This document shows, in pieces, positions 43,434 to 51,617 of a stretch of DNA of 64,000 bases. The notes below the pieces were generated by a model, which worked only from the letters and a program-made list of their open reading frames with translations, did no database searches and was not told the DNA's origin. Numbering within the stretch: position 1 is the stretch's first letter; every line of letters begins with the position of its first letter. Origin of the DNA: Pontibacter coccineus. GTDB taxonomy: Bacteria > Bacteroidota > Bacteroidia > Cytophagales > Hymenobacteraceae. The stretch is taken from contig NZ_JAUOTN010000005.1 of assembly GCF_030546575.1 (NCBI RefSeq), positions 186,001-250,000 of the forward strand. Direction: 5' to 3'. Both the position numbers and the translations under genes were made by a program.

Positions 43434-44210
43434 ATGACCGTACCTGCCCATACCCCAGAGTGGGAAGTTTATTTCTGCGACATCAACGAGCGCCCGGCTT
43501 GCGTGAGCGTCGATCTGGCTTTTGAACACGAGGCGCCTATACCTGAGAAGCACCGGGCTTTTGAGCTAGTCGTGGCCCTGCAGCAACCCGATGCAGACGG
43601 CTTTCCTGCCGATGAAGCGGAGTGGGAGCAGCTGGAGGCGATAGAAGAAGCGCTGGTGGAGGAGTTTCAAAACTCACTGCAGGCAGCATTTGTGGGCAAA
43701 CTGCTGCACGACGGCAAGCGCAGCTTTTACTTCTACAGTGGCCAGGAGGCCCTGCCGGAAGTGATTGCCACTAACATCATGCAACAGTTTCCGGACTATA
43801 CCTTCGCCTCCAACACCCTCCACGACCCTGATTGGGGCCTATACCTGGATTTCCTTTTTCCGGAGCCAGTTGATATGCAAAGTATCAAAAACAATCGCAT
43901 TCTGCGCATGATGGCCGAGCAGGGAGATGAACACCACATTCCCCGCCCCGTGTCGCATTTTGTGAGTTTCGCATCGGAAACCGACCGCGCGGCCTTTAAA
44001 AGTGAGGCAGAAGATACCGGCTATACCGTGGTGCAGGAAGGTGAGAATCAAAACGAGACGGATGTTCCCTTCAGCATCGTGATAGCGAAAGTGCAGGCCG
44101 TTACCGAAGAAGAGATCCATGCCACTACCCTGGGTTTGTGGCAGTTAGCCGAAGAGTTTAAGGGTGTGTATGGCGGCTGGCAGGCGCAGGTAGTAAAAGA
44201 AAACGATTAA
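43434..44210 (+). CDS. DUF695 protein with C-terminal RraB-like domain
   Basis: A 258-residue, acidic protein. Residues 1-140 match the DUF695 layout (WEVYFCDINERPACVSVDL ... LHDGKRSFYFYSGQEALPEVIATNIMQQFPDYTFASNTLHDPDWGLYLDFLFP). Residues 145-258 resemble RraB, the RNase E regulator (RMMAEQGDEHHIPRPVSHFVSFASETDRAAFKSEAEDTGYTV). Whether it controls RNA decay here is unknown. The last four bases overlap the convergent methyltransferase gene. Confidence 0.78.
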   Translation: MTVPAHTPEWEVYFCDINERPACVSVDLAFEHEAPIPEKHRAFELVVALQQPDADGFPADEAEWEQLEAIEEALVEEFQNSLQAAFVGKLLHDGKRSFYFYSGQEALPEVIATNIMQQFPDYTFASNTLHDPDWGLYLDFLFPEPVDMQSIKNNRILRMMAEQGDEHHIPRPVSHFVSFASETDRAAFKSEAEDTGYTVVQEGENQNETDVPFSIVIAKVQAVTEEEIHATTLGLWQLAEEFKGVYGGWQAQVVKEND

Positions 44211-44992
44211 TACAGCAGTGTAAAATGCTCTTTCGGCTGCGTTTTTCGGAAGAACACCAAGCCGATGTAAAACAAGTCAACGGTCTGGCATACCTGTGGG
44301 TGCTGCTTGATGTGCTGCCAGGCCCGCTTCATTTCATATGACCAATACAGATCGTCCACCACAAACACACTGTGCTCGTGGTGCTTACTGAGGCAGGACT
44401 CGAAATAGCGCATGGTGGGTTCGTAGCGGTGGTTCCCATCGAAGAACACAAAGTCGAGCTGCTCTACTTGCTGCAGTTGCCGTGCCAGTGTATCATCCAG
44501 GTTGCCGATAACCTGGTGTACGTGCTTCAGTTCCAATTTCTTAAAAGTTGCTTTCGCTTCTGCGGCAATAAACGGACAACCTTCAAAGGTATAGACACTG
44601 GCCTGCTTGTTCGCCATGGCCAGGTATGAGGAAGTAATACCCAGCGAAGTGCCCAGGTCAAAGATGGTTTTGGGCTGAAAATGGGCTACCAATCGGAAAA
44701 GCAATTGCGCGTATTTGGCTGGCTTAGCCGAAGTGCGGGCAATGTAGCTGATCTTACGGTTTTTCTTCAATCCCGCCTTAGGCCCGGCCCCAAAATCGGT
44801 GACAGGTATAGCACGATCCTCCAGCAACAACGAACCCCGCAATTCCTCAATCAGCGAATAGGCATAGTAGCCGCCCTCGTGCAGAATCACGTTTTGGTAC
44901 AGCTCAAATACGAAAGGGGAGTGGACTCCGTGCAGCTTAAAAGCCCTGAGGCGGTAGAGCAGGTAATTTGCCGCAAGGTGGAAGGGGAGCAT
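44207..44992 (-). CDS. Class I SAM-dependent methyltransferase (O-methyltransferase-like)
   Basis: A 261-residue methyltransferase. TIFDLGTSLGITSSYLAMANKQASVYTFEGCP (about residues 113-145) contains SAM motifs I and II, and LDFVFFDGNHRYEPTMRYFESCLSKH the metal-side DGNH motif seen in catechol O-methyltransferase-like enzymes. The N-terminal 100 residues (NYLLYRLRAFKLHGVHSPFVFELYQNV) are conserved in Bacteroidota relatives, but the substrate is unknown. Convergent with the DUF695 gene, 4-base overlap. Confidence 0.85.
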   Translation of the reverse strand: MLPFHLAANYLLYRLRAFKLHGVHSPFVFELYQNVILHEGGYYAYSLIEELRGSLLLEDRAIPVTDFGAGPKAGLKKNRKISYIARTSAKPAKYAQLLFRLVAHFQPKTIFDLGTSLGITSSYLAMANKQASVYTFEGCPFIAAEAKATFKKLELKHVHQVIGNLDDTLARQLQQVEQLDFVFFDGNHRYEPTMRYFESCLSKHHEHSVFVVDDLYWSYEMKRAWQHIKQHPQVCQTVDLFYIGLVFFRKTQPKEHFTLLY

Positions 44993-45216
44993 TTTTTAAA
45001 TTGTTAAATTGTTGATGGCTAAACTGTTGTTTCTCCTTACTTAGGAGAACAATAAATACGCTGAAACCATCATTTTCCAAAAATTAAAGGTATAACCCTT
45101 TCAACAATTTAGCAATGCAACAATTAGCAATAATAAAGTTATAGCCAAATGAACAATTCGACAATTTTAACCAGCAACGATTAATTCAGGTATAGCGAAA
45201 TCAGCAATTCAACAAT
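44993..45216. repeat. Low-complexity AACAATT spacer
   Basis: A 224-base gap filled with variants of TTCAACAATTTAGCAATGCA-like sequence in both orientations, plus two AGGTATA words (near 45089 and 45190). Similar tracts occur at 26210-26256, 40110-40170 and 42415-42485. No gene. Confidence 0.6.
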
Positions 45217-45603
45217 TTAATTCAACTTGTACGGTACGATGAGCGAGAACTCCGGTATGGTGACATGGAACTGCTTGCCGTCGACCATGCGCTCCATCAG
45301 GTAGGTACCGCGCATTTTGCCCATACCTGTCTTCAGGTTGCAGCCCGATACGTACTCATGCGACTCGCCGGGCTCCAGCACGGGCTGCTGGCCTACCACG
45401 CCTTCCCCTTCCACTTCACGCATCGTGCCGGTGGCGTCGTGGATGTACCAGTGGCGACGCAAAAGCTTCACCGTGAACTCACTGTTATTTTCTATACTGA
45501 TCTTATAAGCAAATACGAAGTGCTGCTGTACCGGACTGGAGTAATCGGGCAGGTAGTTGGTCGTGACCGTTACTTTTACTCCTTCTGTAGTTTTTGTATC
45601 CAT
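45217..45603 (-). CDS. apaG: ApaG family protein
   Basis: A 128-residue single fibronectin-like domain: VTTNYLPDYSSPVQQHFVFAYKISIENNSEFTVKLLRRHWYIHDATGTMREVEGEGVVGQQPVLEPGESHEYVSGCNLKTGMGKMRGTY is the whole-family pattern. ApaG is associated with Co/Mg resistance in enterobacteria, but its biochemical role is not settled. Divergent from ung with 98 bases between starts. Confidence 0.93.
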   Translation of the reverse strand: MDTKTTEGVKVTVTTNYLPDYSSPVQQHFVFAYKISIENNSEFTVKLLRRHWYIHDATGTMREVEGEGVVGQQPVLEPGESHEYVSGCNLKTGMGKMRGTYLMERMVDGKQFHVTIPEFSLIVPYKLN

Positions 45604-45701
45604 GTTACAGAGTTTTTTGTATAATTAGAATCCGTTTCAGGTATAGCCCTCCAAGGCCTGCTACCTGTTACCAGGCAAACCCCATACCCCTACAGACTAC
45701 T

Positions 45702-46364
45702 ATGAATGTAAAGATAGAAGAAAGCTGGCAGAATATCCTGCAAGAAGAATTTGAAAAGCCCTATTTCAAAAACCTTGTGTCATTTGTTAAAGACGAGTAC
45801 ACCTCTCAAAAAGTTTACCCGCCGGGCAACCAGATTTTCAGCGCTTTCCAATACTGCCCCTTCGATAAGGTAAAGGTAGTTATTTTAGGCCAGGACCCCT
45901 ACCATGGTCCTAATCAGGCAAACGGATTGGCTTTTTCGGTGAAGGACGGTGTGCGTATACCTCCCTCTCTGGTCAACGTTTTCAAGGAAATCAAAAACGA
46001 TCTCGGCAAAGACCTACCGGCCACCGGAAATCTGGAACGCTGGGCCGAACAGGGTGTTCTTTTACTCAACGCCACGCTAACCGTACGTGCCGGCGATGCA
46101 GGCTCTCACCAGAAAAAAGGCTGGGAAGAGTTCACCGACGCGGTGGTGCTTAAAGTGAATGACCTGAAAACCGGCGTCGTGTTTATGTTGTGGGGCGCCT
46201 ATGCGCAGAAAAAAGGTGCCTTTATTGACGAAAGCAAGCATTTGGTCCTCAAAGCCGCCCACCCTTCGCCTTTCGCCGCCGACCGGGGATTCTTTGGCAC
46301 GCAACACTTCAGTAAAGCCAACGAGTACCTGAAAGCGCAGGGCAAAGAGCCGATAGACTGGTAA
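45702..46364 (+). CDS. ung: Uracil-DNA glycosylase
   Basis: Removes uracil from DNA. From the ATG at 45702 it is 220 residues, the normal family-1 length. VVILGQDPYHGPNQANGLAFSV holds the catalytic Asp65 and the water-activating loop, LLNATLTVRAG the uracil-recognition Asn, and AAHPSPFAADRGFFG the catalytic His loop. The frame is open upstream to 45594, overlapping the apaG start, but that 36-residue extension is not conserved. Confidence 0.96.
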   Translation: MNVKIEESWQNILQEEFEKPYFKNLVSFVKDEYTSQKVYPPGNQIFSAFQYCPFDKVKVVILGQDPYHGPNQANGLAFSVKDGVRIPPSLVNVFKEIKNDLGKDLPATGNLERWAEQGVLLLNATLTVRAGDAGSHQKKGWEEFTDAVVLKVNDLKTGVVFMLWGAYAQKKGAFIDESKHLVLKAAHPSPFAADRGFFGTQHFSKANEYLKAQGKEPIDW

Positions 46365-46494
46365 GGCCACATTTTGTCTTCTCGACAATAGGAGAGATCT
46401 GGAGCTTCTTAAAGTTTAAGCACTGTTTCTGATTTCTCCCAAAACGAGGATCCCTACCCCAGGTCGAAATGGCAAGGCAGGTATACTTGAATGG

Positions 46495-46520
46495 AAAAAG
46501 GGGCTTTAGGCCCCTTTATA
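46495..46520 (-). terminator. Intrinsic terminator of the lipoprotein gene at 46556
   Basis: An eight-base-pair stem, AAAGGGGC (46497-46504) with GCCCCTTT (46510-46517), with T-runs on the minus-strand side, 36 bases after the stop. Confidence 0.75.
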
Positions 46521-46555
46521 CTTTTATACGAATTCCAACGCTTCCCGCAAGTTGG

Positions 46556-47329
46556 TTACTTCTTCCAGTTTGTAGTTGTAAACTGCTTCGGATCAAACCA
46601 ACTTTGGTCTACTTTTTCAGGGAAGGAGATGTTGAAGTACTCTTCGCGCAGAAATAACTGACCGTCGTTTTTAAACACGATCTCGGTTGCCACCATGTTC
46701 CCCTCGATTTCCTGGTAGTTGTTCATCTCCACATCCCGTGCTACGCCTTTGCTGTCTGTTAAAATGCGCACCACATACAGGTGCTCTTTGTCTACCCAAA
46801 ACTGACTGCGGCTTTGGTCGTTCGGGTCGGTTGTGCCGACAACATAGGCATCGCGGCCCTGCCAGATAGCTTCCGTAAACTGACTCAGGTCAAAGTTCAG
46901 CTCCTGTGCCTTGCGGATGGTGGTGGCAGGGTCATAGAAGTACACATCGAAGCTAAGCAGTACCAGCGGATGAATGGAATGTTGTTTGTTCACCAGTTGC
47001 CCTTCCTTAAAGGTATAGACCGTGTCCTGGTTGTAGATCACGCCGTTGCCCGTCTCAAAGCCATCGAAGCGGATGTGCAGGTTGGCGGGATAGCTGTAGA
47101 TCTCCTGCCAGACCTCCTCGCGAGTTACCTGATCATCTTTATAGAAAATGGCGCGCTGGTCGAAGGCGAAATTCGGATACCATTTGTTTTCCCAATGGCG
47201 GTGCATGGCCTCGATCACTTGCTGTCCGGTTTGGGGATTGCTGGCAGTAGTTGTCATTTTTTGAGTACAGGCTAGCGTGAGGAAGGGTAGGAGCAGGTAT
47301 AGGCTATACCTGAGCAAGTGTTTTTTCAT
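46556..47329 (-). CDS. Lipoprotein, LolA/outer-membrane sorting-like fold (DUF6503-type)
   Basis: A 257-residue lipoprotein with signal MKKHLLRYSLYLLLPFLTLAC (Cys21). The mature part begins with a helix (TGQQVIEAMHRHWENKWYPN) followed by repeated beta strands (YPANLHIRFDG, GNGVIYNQDTVYTFKEGQLV, YVVGTTDPNDQSRSQFWVDKEHLYVVRI). This arrangement resembles the half-barrel of LolA and of an uncharacterised Bacteroidota family. No catalytic motif is visible. The start is 33 bases from the DUF2200 gene, which is transcribed toward it. Confidence 0.7.
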   Translation of the reverse strand: MKKHLLRYSLYLLLPFLTLACTQKMTTTASNPQTGQQVIEAMHRHWENKWYPNFAFDQRAIFYKDDQVTREEVWQEIYSYPANLHIRFDGFETGNGVIYNQDTVYTFKEGQLVNKQHSIHPLVLLSFDVYFYDPATTIRKAQELNFDLSQFTEAIWQGRDAYVVGTTDPNDQSRSQFWVDKEHLYVVRILTDSKGVARDVEMNNYQEIEGNMVATEIVFKNDGQLFLREEYFNISFPEKVDQSWFDPKQFTTTNWKK

Positions 47330-47362
47330 GGTTTATTTTGTAGCGTTATTTGCAGCTTCTGG

Positions 47363-47728
47363 CTATGTCGTCCTCAGGATCTTCTCCATCTTTTTACCCT
47401 TTGCCAGTTCGTCTACTAACTTGTCTAAATAGCGGACCTGTTTTGTCAGCGGGTTTTCAATTGCTTCTACCCGATAACCACAGATCACCCCTGTTATCAG
47501 CTGAGCATTTGGGTTTAGGTCTGCCTGCTCAAAAAAGTCTGAGAAGGTTGCTTTCTCATCTATCAGCTTTTGCAACTGCTCATCATCAAAACCCGTCAGC
47601 CAAGTGATGACCTGGTGCAGTTCCTCTTTGGTACGACCTTTCTTTTCAACTTTGGCAAGGTAGTGCGGGTATACTGACGCAAAGGTCATATTGGCTATGC
47701 GTGCGTCGTGTTCGGGCGTTGTGGTCAT
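47363..47728 (-). CDS. DUF2200 family protein
   Basis: A 121-residue soluble protein matching the DUF2200 pattern from end to end: [40 protein letters not shown] ... [43 protein letters not shown]. The family is widespread and uncharacterised. It may be co-transcribed with the lipoprotein gene downstream. Confidence 0.88.
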   Translation of the reverse strand: MTTTPEHDARIANMTFASVYPHYLAKVEKKGRTKEELHQVITWLTGFDDEQLQKLIDEKATFSDFFEQADLNPNAQLITGVICGYRVEAIENPLTKQVRYLDKLVDELAKGKKMEKILRTT

Positions 47729-47840
47729 CTCTAATGTATTTATTACTTACAGAACAATTAATTGCTAAAAACTTATTGATTGTTAGTTGAATAGGGATAT
47801 GACCTTTATGCTTATAAGTGGATTAATCTTTTACAATTTT

Positions 47841-48887
47841 CTATTTGTAGCTGTTTGTTAGATTCAACCTTTTACAGTTATCATTAATCCTTTCTAATGC
47901 ACTTATAAATTCAGATGTATCTAGAAAGTAACTTGGGTATGCCTTTTTAAGGGATTTTATTGAGGAAGCTGCTACTAAGACAACAGCATTTTCATTGTCT
48001 TTAATAGTTTTCTCCAAATTTAGATATTCTTCAGAAGCAGATTCAAAATCACTTTTTTTAAACGTAGTAATATGTACGAATTTCTTTAATAAGTTAATAT
48101 TGATCAAATAGTAATCTCCATTAAATTTGTCGATTTCAATTTGTTTTGCAGATATTCTTAAAGCTTTTAAAATATCTATAATATTCAATTTGACTGTACA
48201 GTTAGAACATTCTACCATTAGTTCTTCCATACTTAACTTGGTATGCTCCTGCAATACTGGCAGTTTCTCTTTGATTGCAAAGAGGGAGCTAACTATTTTG
48301 AAAAAATAAAGCCACTCATCCGGGCCTTGACTTGACTTTAAAGAAGTTTTGGTGAGAATACCAGCAGTTTCAACTGCTGTAGCCCAGTTGTGTTGTAATT
48401 TTGTCCGTATCTGTAACTCTAATTGGAGCCCCTTATATTTTTCAGATTTAGAGTTGTAATCATAAATAAAATGAATACTTCTATAACCAGATGGTTTAGG
48501 CGAATGAACATAATCAACAGTTCTTTTTAAAGTATGGTTATTTGTGTTCTTTTCTAAGAGTCTTTTAAGCTTAAAAAGGTCTTTAGTATCTTTAACAACA
48601 GCTCTATATCCACCTATATCCTGCATACCACCTAGTCCCATACTTTCGTTCAAATCTAGTTTGTACTCAATAGAGGTTAAGCGTTTTAACCTTTGTGATA
48701 CAATGAGAGGCTCAATCTTATTTTGATTTAAAAGACGTAGTAAACTATTTTTCATCACATTCAGAGGATGTAGATGATTAGACCTCCAAATATTGATAAG
48801 CTCAAGAGCAGCGTTACGCTCTTCAATTGATTTTGAAGTTAAAAGAATCTTACCTGCTTTAGTGATCTGCTTCTTACTATAGCTCAT
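47841..48887 (-). CDS. Orphan RelA/SpoT-domain protein (small alarmone synthetase-like, possible toxSAS)
   Basis: A 348-residue protein whose residues about 45-200 form a (p)ppGpp-synthetase-like domain: RLKRLTSIEYKL (66-77, ATP-binding G-loop equivalent), MQDIGGYRAVV (Asp90, Arg95), KPSGYRSIHF (Tyr135) and LELQIRTKLQHNWA (Glu157, His166), all synthetase residues. It lacks the HD hydrolase and TGS/ACT regions of housekeeping Rel. The C-terminal 140 residues, with a CSNC pair, match nothing I recognise. The gene is far more A+T-rich than its surroundings and has no AGGTATA word, suggesting transfer. It may be an alarmone synthetase or a tRNA-modifying toxSAS toxin; no separate antitoxin is seen. 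Confidence 0.82.
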   Translation of the reverse strand: MSYSKKQITKAGKILLTSKSIEERNAALELINIWRSNHLHPLNVMKNSLLRLLNQNKIEPLIVSQRLKRLTSIEYKLDLNESMGLGGMQDIGGYRAVVKDTKDLFKLKRLLEKNTNNHTLKRTVDYVHSPKPSGYRSIHFIYDYNSKSEKYKGLQLELQIRTKLQHNWATAVETAGILTKTSLKSSQGPDEWLYFFKIVSSLFAIKEKLPVLQEHTKLSMEELMVECSNCTVKLNIIDILKALRISAKQIEIDKFNGDYYLININLLKKFVHITTFKKSDFESASEEYLNLEKTIKDNENAVVLVAASSIKSLKKAYPSYFLDTSEFISALERINDNCKRLNLTNSYK

Positions 48888-49053
48888 ATTTTATGACTGC
48901 TATATGATAATATGGAGAAAACTTGCTACCACTATTTATAAGATAGATATGGGACTTCCTGACGAGTTAAAATGTTATTTTTTAATACAAAGTATATTAA
49001 ACATCTAATATACGATATTTCTTAACAAGTACTTGCTTATAAATGCTTAAAAC
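48888..49053. other. A+T-rich flank of the RelA/SpoT-domain gene
   Basis: 166 bases of very A+T-rich sequence ending at the lepB terminator. TGCTTATAA at 49034-49042 also occurs at 47809-47817 on the other side of the gene, a possible but weak target-duplication signature. Confidence 0.4.
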
Positions 49054-49087
49054 AAAAACCGCCAGCTCCTCTCAGAACTGGCGGTTT
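49054..49087 (-). terminator. Intrinsic terminator of the parA-to-lepB operon
   Basis: A ten-base-pair stem, AAACCGCCAG (49056-49065) with CTGGCGGTTT (49078-49087), and a T-rich tract on the minus-strand side, 24 bases after the lepB stop. Confidence 0.88.
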
Positions 49088-49110
49088 CATTTCTATACCT
49101 ATGCTATACC

Positions 49111-50211
49111 TTATTCGATCGTTTTAAACAGTCGGTTCCATCTGATCTTGTCGAGGAAGCCGCCGTAGGGGTCGGTGGACATCCAGATCATGACGGCCTT
49201 GCCCACGATGTGGTCGGCGGGTACGAAGCCCCAGTAGCGGGAGTCGAGTGAGTTGTGACGGTTGTCGCCCATCATAAAGTAGTAGTCCTGCTTGAAGGTA
49301 TAGCTCGTGGCCTCTGCGCCGTCAATGAAGAGCTTGCCGTCGCGCACCTCAGCATTCTCGTTATGCTCGTAACCCACGATCACCTTTTCGTAGAAAGGCA
49401 GCGTCTCAGGCGTTATAGCCACGGTGGCGCCTTCTTTCGGGATGTAAAGCGGACCGAAGTTGTCCTTGTTCCACTCGTACTTACTCGGCACATGCGGGAA
49501 CACCTCGGCATCGCCTTTACCGGCTTCATCCATCAGGAGGGTGGCATCTTTAATGAAGTCTAGTTTTGCAAGGGCCTGGGCTTTCTCAGGGGAGGTATCA
49601 ACAATATAACCACCCTGCCACTGGATCACGTCCGTGATGTCACGCTCCAGGAAGAACTTCTCGGCCAGGCGCTGTTCGGTAGCCAGAAAGTACTTATACT
49701 GTATCTTTTCCGGGTTCTCTGCCGCCTTTCCGTTGATGTATACCTGCATGTCGCGCAACTCGATGGAGTCGCCGGCAATGCCGATGCAGCGTTTGATGTA
49801 ATTGGTGCGCAAGTCAGCCGGATGTTGCTCCTCCGGCGGGTAGTTGAACACGACCACATCGTTGCGCTTCACTTCAGAGAAACCAGGCAGTCGGTAGGAT
49901 TTCAGCTGGATCGCGTCGGAGTAGGAGGGGATGTTGGTGCCCCAGATCGTCTGGTGGGTGAGCGGCACCTGCAGCGGCGTGATCGGGGTGCGCGGACCGT
50001 AGTGCAGCTTGCTCACAAACAGGAAGTCACCTACCAATAGGGTCTTCTCCATGGAAGGCGTCGGGATGGTGTAGGCCTCAAAAGTAGCCCAGCGAATTAA
50101 ACTGGCCGCGATTACGGCGAACAGGATCGCATCGCCCCACTCACGTGCAAAGCTCTTTTTCTTTTTAGGGGCCTTGCTTGCAGGCTTCTTCTCCCAAAAC
50201 TTTACTTTCAT
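49111..50211 (-). CDS. lepB: Signal peptidase I
   Basis: Inner-membrane protease that removes signal peptides from exported proteins. One N-terminal span (DAILFAVIAASLIRWATFEAY) is followed by IPTPSMEKTLLVGDFLFVSK with nucleophile Ser53, then NYIKRCIGIAGDSIEL with general base Lys140, and YFMMGDNRHNSLDSRYWGFV near the end. At 366 residues it carries a long insertion (about 155-275) between the Lys box and the GDN box, common in Bacteroidota. It is the last gene of the operon. Confidence 0.96.
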   Translation of the reverse strand: MKVKFWEKKPASKAPKKKKSFAREWGDAILFAVIAASLIRWATFEAYTIPTPSMEKTLLVGDFLFVSKLHYGPRTPITPLQVPLTHQTIWGTNIPSYSDAIQLKSYRLPGFSEVKRNDVVVFNYPPEEQHPADLRTNYIKRCIGIAGDSIELRDMQVYINGKAAENPEKIQYKYFLATEQRLAEKFFLERDITDVIQWQGGYIVDTSPEKAQALAKLDFIKDATLLMDEAGKGDAEVFPHVPSKYEWNKDNFGPLYIPKEGATVAITPETLPFYEKVIVGYEHNENAEVRDGKLFIDGAEATSYTFKQDYYFMMGDNRHNSLDSRYWGFVPADHIVGKAVMIWMSTDPYGGFLDKIRWNRLFKTIE

Positions 50212-50229
50212 TGATAAAGCGTTTTGTTT

Positions 50230-50946
50230 CTACAGGTTGAGCATGTCTTTCATGCCGTACACTCCCTGGCGGTCTTTGAGCCACTCGGCTGCCATCAGGG
50301 CGCCTTCGGCAAAACCGGCACGGCTATGGGCAATGTGGCCCAGTTCTATTTTGTCTACTTCCGATTCGTAAGTCACGATGTGGGTGCCCACCACATCCGG
50401 CTCACGCTCCGAAATAATGTTCAGCTTCGATTTGTCTGAATCATCATCAGCTGCCCAGCTTTGCAGGGTAGGGTAGCTGGCGAGTATACCTTCGGCGGTA
50501 GTGATGCCTGTGCCGCTTGGCTTGTCGACCTTCTGGAGGTGGTGGATCTCGCGGATGGAGACACTGTACTCCTTATAGGCCTGCATTTTACTGGCAATAT
50601 ATTCGTTAAAATGGAAAAACAAATTAACGCCCACGCTATAATTGGAAGCATAGAAGAAAGCGCCTTTGTTTTCCTGGCACAAAGCCGCAGCTTCGCTATA
50701 CCTGTCAAGCCAGCCGGTAGAGCCGGAAACCACTGGTATACCTTGTTTCAGACAGTAAGAAATATTGCCAAAGGCAGCCTCCGGGTGGGTGAATTCGATG
50801 GCGACATCCGTATTTGCCGGGCTGTAATTCTGCAGCGTATCGGCATTGGTATGGTCAATGGTGCCAGCGATCTGGTGACCTTTAGCAAGGGCCATCTGCT
50901 CAATGGTTTTCCCCATCTTGCCATAGCCGATCAACAGGATTCTCAT
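50230..50946 (-). CDS. dapB: 4-hydroxy-tetrahydrodipicolinate reductase
   Basis: NAD(P)H-dependent step of lysine and diaminopimelate synthesis. LLIGYGKMGKTIEQMA is the nucleotide-binding loop, and EIHHLQKVDKPSGTGITTAEGIL contains the conserved His-His and the KxDxPSGT substrate motif. At 238 residues it is slightly shorter than the enterobacterial enzyme (273), typical for the phylum. Its ATG overlaps the stop of the DUF5683 gene in an ATGA junction. Confidence 0.95.
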   Translation of the reverse strand: MRILLIGYGKMGKTIEQMALAKGHQIAGTIDHTNADTLQNYSPANTDVAIEFTHPEAAFGNISYCLKQGIPVVSGSTGWLDRYSEAAALCQENKGAFFYASNYSVGVNLFFHFNEYIASKMQAYKEYSVSIREIHHLQKVDKPSGTGITTAEGILASYPTLQSWAADDDSDKSKLNIISEREPDVVGTHIVTYESEVDKIELGHIAHSRAGFAEGALMAAEWLKDRQGVYGMKDMLNL

Positions 50947-51608
50947 TTAGTTCGGGTGTATAAAGTAAGGGTAAGTCCAGGCGTGACGCCGTTGGCAGCT
51001 GGTGTGCGGAACACGTCGGGCTGCACACGCAGGCTCAGGTTGTCGCTCACGTCAAACTCGCGCAGGTGGCCGTGCACGTAGGCTTCTGCTATCTGCATAC
51101 CATAAGCCAGCACCGATATAATAATTGTCAGGTCGCGGTTACGGCGGTAGAAGTCGCGGCTCGAACGCAGGTTCTTGGTTCCGATTGGCACATTAGCACC
51201 ATATATTCTGTCAAAATAATAGGCGTCGTATACCTGATAGAAGCCGCTGTTATTGTCTGTACGGGCATTGAGCGCATTCCGGAAGTCCTGGTACTTGTTG
51301 TTGTTGTCGATGATAAAGTAACCCAGCACACCGCCAGTGGCATAAATGATGGGCACTTTCCACCAGGCGCCGTTGTATACCTGGCCTGCACCAGGTATGA
51401 TGGCCGAAAAAAGCGCAGCGCGGCCAGGCCGCCCGAGGTTTTTGAAGCCGCTCAGGAAAAACTGCTTCTGCTGCGTGGTATCCGCTTCAGAGGTAATGAC
51501 CAACACCGAGTCCGGGCCAGATGTGACCACCTGCGCTCTAGCTTGCATAGGCAGCAGCTGCGACACAAACAATACCACCAATAAAGCTATACCGGGCGCT
51601 AACCTCAT
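50943..51608 (-). CDS. DUF5683 membrane protein
   Basis: A 221-residue protein with a signal peptide (LAPGIALLVVLFVSQLLPMQARA) and a conserved block KNLGRPGRAALFSAIIPGAGQVYNGAWWKVPIIYATGGVLGYFI with a hydrophobic hairpin. A similar small-residue AxxxPGxGQxYNG pattern occurs in TM2-like proteins. The family sits between parB and dapB in many Bacteroidota and has no known role. The overlap with dapB and the 9-base gap to parB indicate co-translation. Confidence 0.82.
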   Translation of the reverse strand: MRLAPGIALLVVLFVSQLLPMQARAQVVTSGPDSVLVITSEADTTQQKQFFLSGFKNLGRPGRAALFSAIIPGAGQVYNGAWWKVPIIYATGGVLGYFIIDNNNKYQDFRNALNARTDNNSGFYQVYDAYYFDRIYGANVPIGTKNLRSSRDFYRRNRDLTIIISVLAYGMQIAEAYVHGHLREFDVSDNLSLRVQPDVFRTPAANGVTPGLTLTLYTRTK

Positions 51609-51617
51609 GCTGTTCTC

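Noticed and set aside
44993..45216. Possible CRISPR-like array of AACAATT units
   Set aside because: Units vary in length and sequence, have no constant spacer size and no cas genes nearby; it is low-complexity spacer DNA.
47809..49042. Flanking 9-base direct repeats as proof of transposition of the RelA/SpoT gene
   Set aside because: TGCTTATAA is A+T-rich and short enough to recur by chance in such sequence; kept only as a weak hint.
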